From contig JAUIKV010000002.1 in NCBI GenBank assembly GCA_030430615.1, forward strand, positions 1 through 35,616: 35,616 nt of DNA. The letters run 5' to 3'. The stretch comes from Bacteroidia bacterium (lineage in GTDB: Bacteria > Bacteroidota > Bacteroidia > Flavobacteriales > Flavobacteriaceae). Positions 1 through 9,124 of the stretch are shown here, one piece after another (position 1 is the stretch's first letter; each line of letters begins with the position of its first letter). The notes under the pieces were generated by a model. The model was not told where the DNA came from. It saw nothing but the letters and a program-made list of their open reading frames with translations, and searched no databases. The position numbers were made by a program, and so were the translations under genes.

Positions 1-608
1 TGTTTTTATCGGTTCCAACCCGGTTCACCGCTGCTACATAACAAAGATTCTCTATGGCTCTTGCCTTTAACAAGGTGTCCCATGCCAGCATTCGGGCATC
101 GGGCCAATTGGCCACATAGAGCAGCATGTCGAAGTTCTCGGTGTTTCTCGACCAGACCGGAAAACGCAGGTCATAACAAATCAGCGGACATATTCGAAAG
201 CCCCTGAATTCAAAAACCAGCCTTTCGGTTCCCTGTTCAAAAACCTTGTCCTCCCCGGCAAACGAGAAAAGATGTCTTTTGTCTGAATACTTCAATTCTC
301 CCTTTGGAAATGCTGCCACAAACCTGTTGTATAGCTTTCCATTTTCTTCGATCAGGACGCTTCCTGCCACCAGGCAGTCTTTTTTGCTGGCCCATTCTTT
401 CATCCAATTGACCGTCTTCCCGTCCATGGGTTCTCCAAGATTCACCCCCGTCATGGTGAAGCCCGTGGTGAAAAGCTCCGGGAGCAGCAATATGTCAATG
501 TCCTCCTGGATCCCAAAAATCTTATTGGAAAGCATCTCCAGGTTGTCGTCAATTCTCTCCCAGTGATTGTCGGTCTGGACCACTGTAATTGTCAATTCGT
601 TCTTCATC
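1..608 (-). CDS. Carbon-nitrogen hydrolase / omega-amidase (YafV-like), truncated by the window edge
   Basis: Reverse translation from ATG at 608: MKNELTITVVQTDNHWERIDDNLEMLSNKIFGIQEDIDILLLPELFTTGF...GFRICPLICYDLRFPVWSRN; nitrilase-superfamily E/K/C motifs. Adjacent to an aminotransferase, as is typical of omega-amidase/methionine transaminase pairs. Confidence 0.85.
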
Positions 609-631
609 CTTCAGTTCTAAAATAGTAATTT

Positions 632-1789
632 TCAAAGTCTCCTCAGGATCTCAGCCCCACGCAGCAGGGTTTCTTCACTTTTTGCAAAGCAGAATCTCAG
701 AATCCTGTTATCCGTTTTGTTCTGGTAAAAAGCCGATACCGGGATGGACGCCACCTTGTGCTCACGAGTTATGCGACTTGCGAGCTCCATGTCGCCTTCT
801 TCGCTTATAGAACTGTATCCCATAAGTTGAAAATAGGTTCCTTTTGAGGGAATAAACGAGAATCTGGATCCCTCCATCGCTCCCAGAAAAAGATTGCGTT
901 TTGCTTCAAAAAATCCAGACAGGTATTCGTAATTGTCTGGGTCCTTCAAATACTTGGAAATCGCTTTCTGCATCGGGTGATTGACGCTGAATACATTGAA
1001 CTGGTGAATCTTCCTGAATTCAGACATGAGTTCGCGCGGCGCGGCGCAATAACCCAGCTTCCAACCCGTGTTGTGAAAGGTCTTTCCGAATGAAGCTACG
1101 AGAAAGCTCCTGTCTGCCAGATCCGGGTAGCGAGCTACGCTGTTGTGCCTTGCTCCATCGTAGATCATGTGCTCATAGACCTCATCGCTCAAGATGATGA
1201 TGGAGCTGTTGGCGGTCAGTTCGCAGAGCTGCTTCATGTCCTGATCTGTCAATACCGAACCTGTCGGATTATGAGGTGAGTTGATGATGATCATCCGTGT
1301 CCTTTCGGTGATCGACTGCTTTACTTTCTGCCAGTCAATTGTAAAGGTGGGCAGTTCCATCTCAATTTCCACGGGAACTCCCCCGTTGGCTTCTACAGAA
1401 GGGGCATAGGAGTCATAGGCAGGCGCGAACAGAATCACTTCGTCGTTTTTCTGAACAGTAGCGGCAATCGCGGTAAAAATGGCCTGGGTCGCCCCGGCGG
1501 TTACGGTAATCTCCGTGTCGGGATCGTAATGGGTCTCGTATAATCGCTCCAGCTTTTCAGCTATGGCCTCTCTAAGGTCAAAAATCCCCGGCATGGGCGC
1601 ATACTGATTGTGACCCGTCTTCATGGCTTCATGAACAAGCTCGATCAATCGGGGTGAGGTCGGAAAGTCGGGATAGCCCTGGGACAGATTGATGGCTCCG
1701 TGCTCATGAGCAAGTTTGCTCATCACAGCAAAGATGCTCGTTCCCGCATGGGGGAGTTTGGAATCTAATCTGGCTTTATATGTGGGCAT
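632..1789 (-). CDS. Pyridoxal-phosphate aminotransferase, class I/II (methionine aminotransferase/YbdL-like)
   Basis: 385 aa; INLSQGYPDFPTSPRLIELV, SPHNPTGSVL, SFGKTFHNTGWKLGY (PLP lysine). Confidence 0.9.
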   Translation of the reverse strand: MPTYKARLDSKLPHAGTSIFAVMSKLAHEHGAINLSQGYPDFPTSPRLIELVHEAMKTGHNQYAPMPGIFDLREAIAEKLERLYETHYDPDTEITVTAGATQAIFTAIAATVQKNDEVILFAPAYDSYAPSVEANGGVPVEIEMELPTFTIDWQKVKQSITERTRMIIINSPHNPTGSVLTDQDMKQLCELTANSSIIILSDEVYEHMIYDGARHNSVARYPDLADRSFLVASFGKTFHNTGWKLGYCAAPRELMSEFRKIHQFNVFSVNHPMQKAISKYLKDPDNYEYLSGFFEAKRNLFLGAMEGSRFSFIPSKGTYFQLMGYSSISEEGDMELASRITREHKVASIPVSAFYQNKTDNRILRFCFAKSEETLLRGAEILRRL

Positions 1790-1799
1790 TTCGGGTTTC

Positions 1800-2540
1800 T
1801 CAAATGCTGGCCTTCAGGTACTCGCGATTCATTCTCGCGATATTGGTCAGGGATATGCTTTTGGGGCATTCCACTTCACAGGCCCCGGTATTGGTGCAAT
1901 TGCCAAACCCTTCCAGGTCCATCTGCTTGACCATGTTCAAAACACGATCCTTGGCCTCGACGCGTCCTTGCGGAAGTAGCGCGAATTGAGACACTTTGGC
2001 TCCCACAAACAGCATGGCAGAAGAATTCTTACAGGCTGCCACACATGCGCCGCAACCAATGCAGGTAGCGGCATCCATCGATAGGTCTGCGTCCAGCTTA
2101 GGAATCGGAATAGCATTGGCGTCCTGGGTGTTTCCAGAGGTGTTCACCGAGATATATCCTCCTGCCTGCTGGATTCTGTCAAAAGCCGAGCGATCGACGA
2201 TGAGGTCCTTGATCACAGGAAATGCTTTGGCCCTCCAGGGCTCGATATAGATCGTGTCGCCGTCTTTGAAGGAGCGCATATGCAACTGACATGCCGTAAT
2301 GGCCTTGTCGGGTCCATGAGGCTCTCCATTGATCTGTAGCGAACATGTTCCGCAAATGCCTTCACGACAATCGTGATCAAAAGCAACAGGCTCCTCGCCT
2401 TTTGCGATTAGACCTTCATTCAACACATCCATCATTTCAAGAAATGACATATGCTCTGAAATATCGGATACTTTATACTCGACAATGCCGCCTTTGTCAT
2501 GCGACCCTTTCTGTCTCCAGATTTTTAAGGTTAAATTCAT
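1800..2540 (-). CDS. sdhB: Succinate dehydrogenase/fumarate reductase iron-sulfur subunit
   Basis: 246 aa; [43 protein letters not shown] Fe-S motifs; adjacent to the flavoprotein subunit. Confidence 0.95.
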   Translation of the reverse strand: MNLTLKIWRQKGSHDKGGIVEYKVSDISEHMSFLEMMDVLNEGLIAKGEEPVAFDHDCREGICGTCSLQINGEPHGPDKAITACQLHMRSFKDGDTIYIEPWRAKAFPVIKDLIVDRSAFDRIQQAGGYISVNTSGNTQDANAIPIPKLDADLSMDAATCIGCGACVAACKNSSAMLFVGAKVSQFALLPQGRVEAKDRVLNMVKQMDLEGFGNCTNTGACEVECPKSISLTNIARMNREYLKASI

Positions 2541-2549
2541 AGTGTCTTC

Positions 2550-4553
2550 TTATTTGTATGAACGTGTTTTCAATTCGATGTCCTTGAACTCAAGTGGCTC
2601 CTTGTGCAATTTGGCCTCACTGGGCTCCCCGGTGTATTCCCAGGCTGCCACGTAGGCGTAATTCTTATCATCTCTCAGTGCCTCTCCCTCGGGTGTCTGG
2701 TACTCTTCGCGGAAATGACCTCCACACGACTCGTTTCTCTCCAGGGCATCCTTGGCAAACAATTCGCCCAATTCCAGGAAGTCGGCTACCCGGCCTGCTT
2801 TTTCAAGTTCGGGGTTCAGCTCATCCAGGGATCCCGGTACCATGACATTCTTCCAGAAGTCCTCGCGGATAGCGCGGATTTCTTCAATCGCTTCTTTGAG
2901 CTGTTTTTCATTTCTCGACATGCCGACCTTGTCCCACATGACCTTGCCCAGCTTCTTGTGAAAGTAGTCAACCGAATGGGTTCCTTTGTTGTTGATGAAG
3001 AAATCGAGTCTTTCTTTTACATTCTTTTCGACGGCTTCAAACTCCGGGCTGTCAGTAGGAATCTTACCCGTTTGTATATCATCGGACAAATAGTCCCCTA
3101 TGGTGTACGGAAGAACAAAATAGCCGTCTGCCAACCCTTGCATTAAAGCGGAGGCTCCCAGCCTGTTTGCTCCGTGATCAGAGAAATTGGCCTCACCGAT
3201 GGCATACAAACCAGGTATCGTGGTCATCAGGTTGTAGTCTACCCAGATGCCTCCCATGGTATAGTGTGTTGCCGGGTAGATCATCATCGGGGTCTTGTAC
3301 GGATTCTCAGCCTGAATTTTTTCATACATCTGGAAAAGGTTCCCGTATTTGGCCTCCACGATGGCTTCACCTAGTTCTGTGATTTGCTGTTTGCTCGGGT
3401 TCTTCATTCCCTTGATCTTAGCCTGCTCTTTTCCGTATCGCTCGATAGCGCTTGAGAAGTCCAGGTAAACTGCCTCACCAGTCGCATTGACGCCATATCC
3501 GGCATCACATCTCTCCTTAGCAGCTCTTGAGGCCACATCCCTGGGCACGAGATTGCCGAAAGCCGGATATCTTCTTTCGAGATAGTAGTCGCGGTTTTCT
3601 TCAGGAATCTCAGTAGGCTTCAGCTTGCCCTGTTGGATGGCTTTGGCATCTTCCAGGTTTTTAGGCACCCAAATTCGTCCGTCATTCCTAAGGGACTCCG
3701 ACATCAGAGTCAGTTTCGACTGGTAGTCTCCAGAGCGCGGGATGCATGTCGGGTGAATCTGGGTGAAACATGGATTCGCGAAATAGGCCCCCTGTTTGTG
3801 AACCTTCCAGGCCGCTGTCGCATTAGCCCCCATAGCCATAGTCGACAGGAAATAAACGTTGCCATAACCTCCGGTGGCAATTACCACCGCATGGGCACTG
3901 TGTCTTTCAATCTCCCCGGTAACAAGGTCGCGGGCAATAATTCCTCTGGCTTTTCCGTCAACGAGAACGACGTCGAGCATTTCGTGACGGTTGTGCATTT
4001 CAATTTTGCCACGGGCAATCTGGCGGTTCATCGCCGAATAAGCCCCCAGAAGCAGCTGTTGTCCGGTCTGTCCCTTGGCGTAAAAGGTTCGCGAGACCAG
4101 GACTCCTCCAAAGGAGCGGTTGTCAAGAAGGCCCCCATAATCGCGTGCGAAAGGAACGCCCTGTGCCACGCACTGGTCGATGATATTCACCGACACCTCA
4201 GCGAGACGATGAACATTGGCTTCGCGGGAACGATAGTCCCCTCCTTTCACTGTATCGTAAAACAGGCGATAAACCGAGTCGCCATCTCCCATGTAGTTCT
4301 TCGCCGCATTGATCCCTCCCTGAGCTGCGATGGAGTGCGCGCGACGAGGCGAATCCTGGTAACAGAATGCCTTTACGTTGTATCCCAGACCTGCCAATGT
4401 TGCAGAGGCTGAACCGCCTGCAAGACCGGTTCCTACGACAATAATGTCAATATTCCTCTTATTGGCCGGATTGACAAGGTCAATATGATCTTTATGCGAG
4501 GTCCATTTATCCTTGATCGGACCCTTAGGTACTTTAGAATCTAGTTTTGCCAT
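2550..4553 (-). CDS. sdhA: Succinate dehydrogenase/fumarate reductase flavoprotein subunit
   Basis: 667 aa; [23 protein letters not shown]-binding motif, [29 protein letters not shown]. Confidence 0.95.
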   Translation of the reverse strand: MAKLDSKVPKGPIKDKWTSHKDHIDLVNPANKRNIDIIVVGTGLAGGSASATLAGLGYNVKAFCYQDSPRRAHSIAAQGGINAAKNYMGDGDSVYRLFYDTVKGGDYRSREANVHRLAEVSVNIIDQCVAQGVPFARDYGGLLDNRSFGGVLVSRTFYAKGQTGQQLLLGAYSAMNRQIARGKIEMHNRHEMLDVVLVDGKARGIIARDLVTGEIERHSAHAVVIATGGYGNVYFLSTMAMGANATAAWKVHKQGAYFANPCFTQIHPTCIPRSGDYQSKLTLMSESLRNDGRIWVPKNLEDAKAIQQGKLKPTEIPEENRDYYLERRYPAFGNLVPRDVASRAAKERCDAGYGVNATGEAVYLDFSSAIERYGKEQAKIKGMKNPSKQQITELGEAIVEAKYGNLFQMYEKIQAENPYKTPMMIYPATHYTMGGIWVDYNLMTTIPGLYAIGEANFSDHGANRLGASALMQGLADGYFVLPYTIGDYLSDDIQTGKIPTDSPEFEAVEKNVKERLDFFINNKGTHSVDYFHKKLGKVMWDKVGMSRNEKQLKEAIEEIRAIREDFWKNVMVPGSLDELNPELEKAGRVADFLELGELFAKDALERNESCGGHFREEYQTPEGEALRDDKNYAYVAAWEYTGEPSEAKLHKEPLEFKDIELKTRSYK

Positions 4554-4564
4554 GAAAGAAGATA

Positions 4565-5224
4565 TTAATGATTAAAGTGGTGGTATAATGCGATGAGGAT
4601 GAATCCCAATGGTACGGCATAGGAATAGAACTTGCCGAAAGCTTTGATAGACGGGGTGTATTTGTTGTTGATCCCCATCGACTGGAAGGCCGACTGGAAA
4701 CCGTGCGCCAAGTGACTGGCAAGCAACACAAAGGCAATTACATAGGCCCCCACCCTGAGTGGACTCACAAACTTGTGCTGCAGCTCCTCAAAGTATCGAT
4801 TTGGATCCTCAGGAAGAAACTCCACATATTTGTATTTCATTTCGGGAACCCAGAAGTCGATGAAGTGCAACACGAGAAAAGCCAGAATGACTGCCCCAGA
4901 CAGGATCATATTCCTGGAAGCCCAGCTCGCCCCGGCTGCTCCATTGTATTTTGCGTAAGGAACACCCCTTGATTTTTTGTTTTTGAGCTCCAGGACGAAG
5001 CCCATCACGAAATGGAAGACAACACCCAATATGAGCACTGGCTGAAGCGCGAACTGAATCAGCGGGTTTGTTCCCATAAAATGAGACAATTGATTGAAAA
5101 GCTTCTCACTAAAAAGGGAGGTGATGTTTACCGAAAGGTGAATGATCAGAAAAATGATAAGAAAAAGTGCTGAAAGCGCCATTGCCACTTTCCGGGCGAT
5201 GGAAGAAGATAGAAATCCGCTCAT
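4565..5224 (-). CDS. sdhC: Succinate dehydrogenase cytochrome b558 subunit
   Basis: Multi-TM protein upstream of sdhA; likely start at ATG 5224 ([33 protein letters not shown]); HFIDFW and [17 protein letters not shown] typical of b558 family. The ORF track start (5266) is probably too far upstream. Confidence 0.88.
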   Translation of the reverse strand: MSGFLSSSIARKVAMALSALFLIIFLIIHLSVNITSLFSEKLFNQLSHFMGTNPLIQFALQPVLILGVVFHFVMGFVLELKNKKSRGVPYAKYNGAAGASWASRNMILSGAVILAFLVLHFIDFWVPEMKYKYVEFLPEDPNRYFEELQHKFVSPLRVGAYVIAFVLLASHLAHGFQSAFQSMGINNKYTPSIKAFGKFYSYAVPLGFILIALYHHFNH

Positions 5225-5346
5225 TTTACGTGGTTTAGAAATGGAATACAAATATACGCAAACCATCTATTTTTCTTAAGGCTCAGGGCATTATTTTCCG
5301 TTCAGGAATTCCTATATTTACGTCATTGTAAACTCAAACAAAACCT

Positions 5347-5916
5347 ATGTCAGATACCAAAACGCATGTGCTTGAACCGGGAAAATGGGTCGTGAGATAT
5401 GCGGATTATCTGTACAATTATGCCATCACGCGTGTCGACAACCAGGAAATCGCCAAGGACCTCGTGCAGGAGACCTTCTTGTCGGGCGTGAAAGGCAAGG
5501 ACAGTTTCAGGGGGCAGGCGGCTGAAAGAACCTGGCTGGTTTCAATCCTCAAAAGAAAGATCATCGATTACTATCGCAAGATCAATTCGGCCAAAGGGCA
5601 AAAAGAAGTCAGAATGAACTTCTATGAAGACGGGGAGCAAAAGGGAAACTGGATCGAGGAACGAGCGCCGCAATCCTGGGGCAACGAAGCGGATCAGGCC
5701 ATCGAGAACACCGAGCTCAAGGGTGCATTGGACCGTTGCATTGACAATCTTCCAGACAAATATCGCATCGTCTTCATGCTCAAAACAGTGCAACGATACG
5801 AAACAGAGGAAATCTGTAATGAACTGGGCATCACTCCGTCAAATCTTTGGGTGATCATCCATAGGGCCCGGACGCAGTTAAGGAAATGCATGGAAGAGAA
5901 TTGGTTCAAAAACTAA
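5347..5916 (+). CDS. RNA polymerase ECF-type sigma-70 family factor
   Basis: 189 aa; sigma region 2 (VDNQEIAKDLVQETFLSGVKGKDSFRG...AERTWLVSILKRKIIDYYRK) and region 4 (LPDKYRIVFMLKTVQRYETEEICNELGITPSNLWVIIHRARTQLRKCME). Confidence 0.93.
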   Translation: MSDTKTHVLEPGKWVVRYADYLYNYAITRVDNQEIAKDLVQETFLSGVKGKDSFRGQAAERTWLVSILKRKIIDYYRKINSAKGQKEVRMNFYEDGEQKGNWIEERAPQSWGNEADQAIENTELKGALDRCIDNLPDKYRIVFMLKTVQRYETEEICNELGITPSNLWVIIHRARTQLRKCMEENWFKN

Positions 5917-5920
5917 GGGA

Positions 5921-6187
5921 ATGGGAATGAAACTATCAATCAATTGTGACGAGGCGACTACGATTTGCGACAAAAGCCAATACAATGAAGCTTCTTTGTA
6001 TGACAGAATTCGTTTGTCGCTTCACCTTGCTTTGTGCAAGCACTGCAAGAAATACACCCGGCAAAACAGCCTCATGACAGATGTATACAAGCGTTTTGCC
6101 ACCCCTTGCCAGGGTTCTGACCAAATGCCCGAAGAGGAGAAAAAGGATTTGGAGGCCAAACTCCAGGAGGAACTCAACAAGAACTGA
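5921..6187 (+). CDS. Small putative zinc-finger/anti-sigma-like protein
   Basis: 88 aa, starts 4 nt after the sigma factor stop; LHLALCKHCKKY gives an HxxxCxxC motif as in ZAS anti-sigma domains; no obvious TM segment. Confidence 0.7.
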   Translation: MGMKLSINCDEATTICDKSQYNEASLYDRIRLSLHLALCKHCKKYTRQNSLMTDVYKRFATPCQGSDQMPEEEKKDLEAKLQEELNKN

Positions 6188-6211
6188 CACTTCCAAGACA
6201 GGCTTTGAATT

Positions 6212-7648
6212 ATGGAATTTATAGAAACCATAAAGCCCTTCACTTTAATAGCCTACTACATTTTTGTCAGTTTCGTGGTCTTGCTGATCATACTGGACAA
6301 CAAAAAGCCGGAAAAGGCATTTGCGTACATCTTCTTGATTCTTTTGGTCCCTGTCGCCGGTCTTGTCATTTATCTCTTATTCGGGGCACAGTACCAGAAG
6401 AAAAAGCTCTTTACAAAAAAAAGGTATTTCGACAAGGTTTATCTCAACAAGATCAACGAGGAGCAAAAAGAAGATGCTGATGTTCGCATTGACGATACCG
6501 ATGCGAAACTTCCAACTTTATTCTACAACATTGAGCAAGTAAGCTTTACACTCAACAATGAGATCACCTTGCTGAATAACGGTGAGGAAAAGTTTCCGGC
6601 TTTCATCAAGGAGCTTCAAAAGGCAAAAGAGAGCATTCACCTGGATTATTACATCATCCGGGAAAGTGACATCGCCCGACAAGTGATAGACATTTTGTGT
6701 AAAAAGTCTGAAGAGGGCCTCAAAGTGCGTGTGATCTACGATGATGTGGGAAGCTCGCTTACCCGATCTACGCTTGCTCGGATGCGCAACAGCGGCGTTG
6801 CCAGCTATCCCTACATGCCTGTAGTTTTTTCAAGGCTGGCTCATAAAGCCAACTACAGGAATCACCGCAAGATTGCCGTGATAGACAACGAAGTCGGCTT
6901 TGTCGGCGGCATCAACATCAACGACAAATACATCAACCCGAGCAAGAGTGGCCTGTATTGGAGGGATACCCATATCATGATCAAGGGAGAGGCTGTGATC
7001 GATCTTCAATATCTGTTCATCAGCGACTGGTACTTTGTAAGTGGTCAGAAGATCGAACTGGAAGAGGTTCGCTATCGAAACCTGAGCAAGATTCAGAGCA
7101 AAGTCCCGACCAGCATCCTCGGAAGTGACTACGGAAAGAACAATCAAACCATCAAGGAGGCTTTTTTCAGGATGATCACCGCTGCTCAGGAAGAAGTGTT
7201 GATCACAACCCCTTATTTCGTCCCGGATGAATCCATCATGAACGCCCTGAAGATCACAGCCAAAAGCGGGGTGAAGGTCTCCCTGATTCTTCCCGAAAAA
7301 CCCGACAGCAAAACTGCTTTTTACGCTTCGCAAACCTATTTCAAAGACCTTTTGAACAGTGGGGTGGAAATCAATTATTACACGCGGGGAATGATGCACT
7401 CGAAAATGATGATCATTGACGGTGCGGTGTCCACTGTGGGAAGCACCAATATGGATCAGCGCAGCTTCAACCTCAATGCCGAAGTCAATGCCTTCATGCT
7501 CAGCGAAAAAATAGCCCGGGACCTGAAATCGACCTTCATGAATGACCTCGAATACAGCTATCCCCTGACTGTTGAAATACTGAGGCGCAGAAAATGGTAC
7601 GTCAAGGTTATTTGCTCCATTGCCCGCCTTCTTGCGCCAATTTTGTAG
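6212..7648 (+). CDS. cls: Cardiolipin synthase (PLD family)
   Basis: 478 aa; N-terminal TM segments, two HxK motifs (NHRKIAVIDNEVGFVGGINI; MHSKMMIIDGAVSTVGSTNMDQRSF). Confidence 0.92.
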   Translation: MEFIETIKPFTLIAYYIFVSFVVLLIILDNKKPEKAFAYIFLILLVPVAGLVIYLLFGAQYQKKKLFTKKRYFDKVYLNKINEEQKEDADVRIDDTDAKLPTLFYNIEQVSFTLNNEITLLNNGEEKFPAFIKELQKAKESIHLDYYIIRESDIARQVIDILCKKSEEGLKVRVIYDDVGSSLTRSTLARMRNSGVASYPYMPVVFSRLAHKANYRNHRKIAVIDNEVGFVGGININDKYINPSKSGLYWRDTHIMIKGEAVIDLQYLFISDWYFVSGQKIELEEVRYRNLSKIQSKVPTSILGSDYGKNNQTIKEAFFRMITAAQEEVLITTPYFVPDESIMNALKITAKSGVKVSLILPEKPDSKTAFYASQTYFKDLLNSGVEINYYTRGMMHSKMMIIDGAVSTVGSTNMDQRSFNLNAEVNAFMLSEKIARDLKSTFMNDLEYSYPLTVEILRRRKWYVKVICSIARLLAPIL

Positions 7649-7656
7649 ATTTGAAA

Positions 7657-8298
7657 ATGGACTTTTTACCCGACCACATCGCCCGATATGCAGCAGACCA
7701 CAGCCAGAAGGAGCCCGAGCTTCTGGGGGAACTGTACAGGGAAACTTGGCAAAAAGCCCTTGTGCCCCGCATGATCAGCGGTCATTTTCAGGGGCGGGTT
7801 CTCTCAATGATCTCGAAACTCGTCCGCCCGAAAACCATACTGGAAATCGGCACCTATACGGGATACTCGGCCCTGTGCCTGGCAGAGGGAATGCTGGAAG
7901 ATGGAATCTTGCACACTATCGATCACAATGAAGAGCTCTTTGATTTCCAAAAGAAGTATTTCGACCGATCGCAATTCAAAGGTCTTATCCGGCAGCACGT
8001 CGGTGAAGCGTTGCAGATCATTCCGGGTCTTGAAGGCCCTTTTGATCTGGTGTTCATAGATGCTGACAAGGCGAATTACTCCAACTATTTCAAACTGGTC
8101 ATCGATAAAATGAATCCGGGAGGAATTCTACTGTCCGACAATGTGTTGTGGAGCGGAAAGGTAACCTCGGCTCCGGATGAAAAAGACATCGACACAAAAG
8201 AATTGATAAAGTACAACAAGCTTCTCAATGAAGATCCACGAATCGAGACCGTTCTGCTCCCTATTCGCGACGGTTTGACCCTGAGCCGCGTGAAGTAG
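7657..8298 (+). CDS. O-methyltransferase (SAM-dependent, COMT/caffeoyl-CoA type)
   Basis: Start at ATG 7657 (MDFLPDHIARYAADHSQKEPELL); LEIGTYTGYSALCLAEG, DLVFIDADKANYSNYF, PGGILLSDNVLWSGKV. Confidence 0.9.
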   Translation: MDFLPDHIARYAADHSQKEPELLGELYRETWQKALVPRMISGHFQGRVLSMISKLVRPKTILEIGTYTGYSALCLAEGMLEDGILHTIDHNEELFDFQKKYFDRSQFKGLIRQHVGEALQIIPGLEGPFDLVFIDADKANYSNYFKLVIDKMNPGGILLSDNVLWSGKVTSAPDEKDIDTKELIKYNKLLNEDPRIETVLLPIRDGLTLSRVK

Positions 8299-8350
8299 CT
8301 CAAAACCTTACCTTTTGAAAGGCAGTAAAAGGGTGCTGCTCACTGATTTC

Positions 8351-8373
8351 TTTTGATCATTGCTGTATCAAAA
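8351..8373. promoter_or_regulatory. Inverted repeat TTTTGAT-N9-ATCAAAA upstream of the export cassette (candidate operator)
   Basis: Sequence ttttgatcattgctgtatcaaaa: perfect 7-bp arms, 9-bp spacer, ending 7 nt before the candidate ATG at 8381. Confidence 0.35.
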
Positions 8374-8380
8374 GAAGACC

Positions 8381-9124
8381 ATGAAATCGAATCTTTACAG
8401 AGTACCTTCAGAATACAACTACGTCTGTCATCGATACACAAACAGAAATAAGAGCAGCGTATTATATCCCGTTCTGCTTATCACCGTAATAGCTTGCCTT
8501 ATTACCATGCCCTGGATTCAAATCGAATCAGTTACCACATCTCCAGGGATGATCTCTCCTCCCATTCACCCTTTTGAAGTCAAAGTGAAATCAAAAGGCA
8601 TATTGAAACTGTACCCATTTGAAGAAAATCGTTTTGTACAAAAGGGCGATACTCTCTTCTCTATCTGGATCGAAGCCCAAAGTAAAGAGGAGTTCAACAT
8701 CGCCCCCATTGATGGATACGTTCGGATGCTGAGAAATGAAATTGACAAGTCAGTTGTCGAAAGCGGTGAAATGATTCTGGAGATCCAGCCGGAACACGAA
8801 CTTGTTGTGAGATGCTATCTCTCGGGTGACGAAATTACTTCGGTCCAACCCAACCAGAATGTAGAGTTTCAGTTTCGGTCCTTTGGAAAGGAAAAAAATG
8901 GTACTCTTTCAGGAAAAGTCACCGGTATTCTACCCTCGATCAACAGAAATGATGAGAAGGCAATTTATGAGGTGAGGTGCTCGGTCGATACCCTTGAAAA
9001 AAATTTCCACGCCTATCAGTTGAAAGCAGGTATGACCCTGCTTGCCCGATTTCGGCCAGCCAGAAGGTCTGCTTTTGACATCATTTTGAAAGACGTTGAA
9101 GATAAAGATCGAAATCCATCATGA
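8381..9124 (+). CDS. HlyD-like membrane fusion/adaptor protein of a peptide exporter (short form)
   Basis: Start 8381 (MKSNLYRVPSEYNY) or 8360; single N-terminal TM (SVLYPVLLITVIACLITMPWI), lipoyl-like halves (SKGILKLYPFEENRFVQKGDTLFSI; APIDGYVRML...VVESGEMILEIQP); stop overlaps the PCAT start (ATGA). Confidence 0.82.
   Translation: MKSNLYRVPSEYNYVCHRYTNRNKSSVLYPVLLITVIACLITMPWIQIESVTTSPGMISPPIHPFEVKVKSKGILKLYPFEENRFVQKGDTLFSIWIEAQSKEEFNIAPIDGYVRMLRNEIDKSVVESGEMILEIQPEHELVVRCYLSGDEITSVQPNQNVEFQFRSFGKEKNGTLSGKVTGILPSINRNDEKAIYEVRCSVDTLEKNFHAYQLKAGMTLLARFRPARRSAFDIILKDVEDKDRNPS

Noticed and set aside
4534-4737. 67-aa minus ORF overlapping sdhC/sdhA
   Set aside because: Alternative frame within sdhC; no support.
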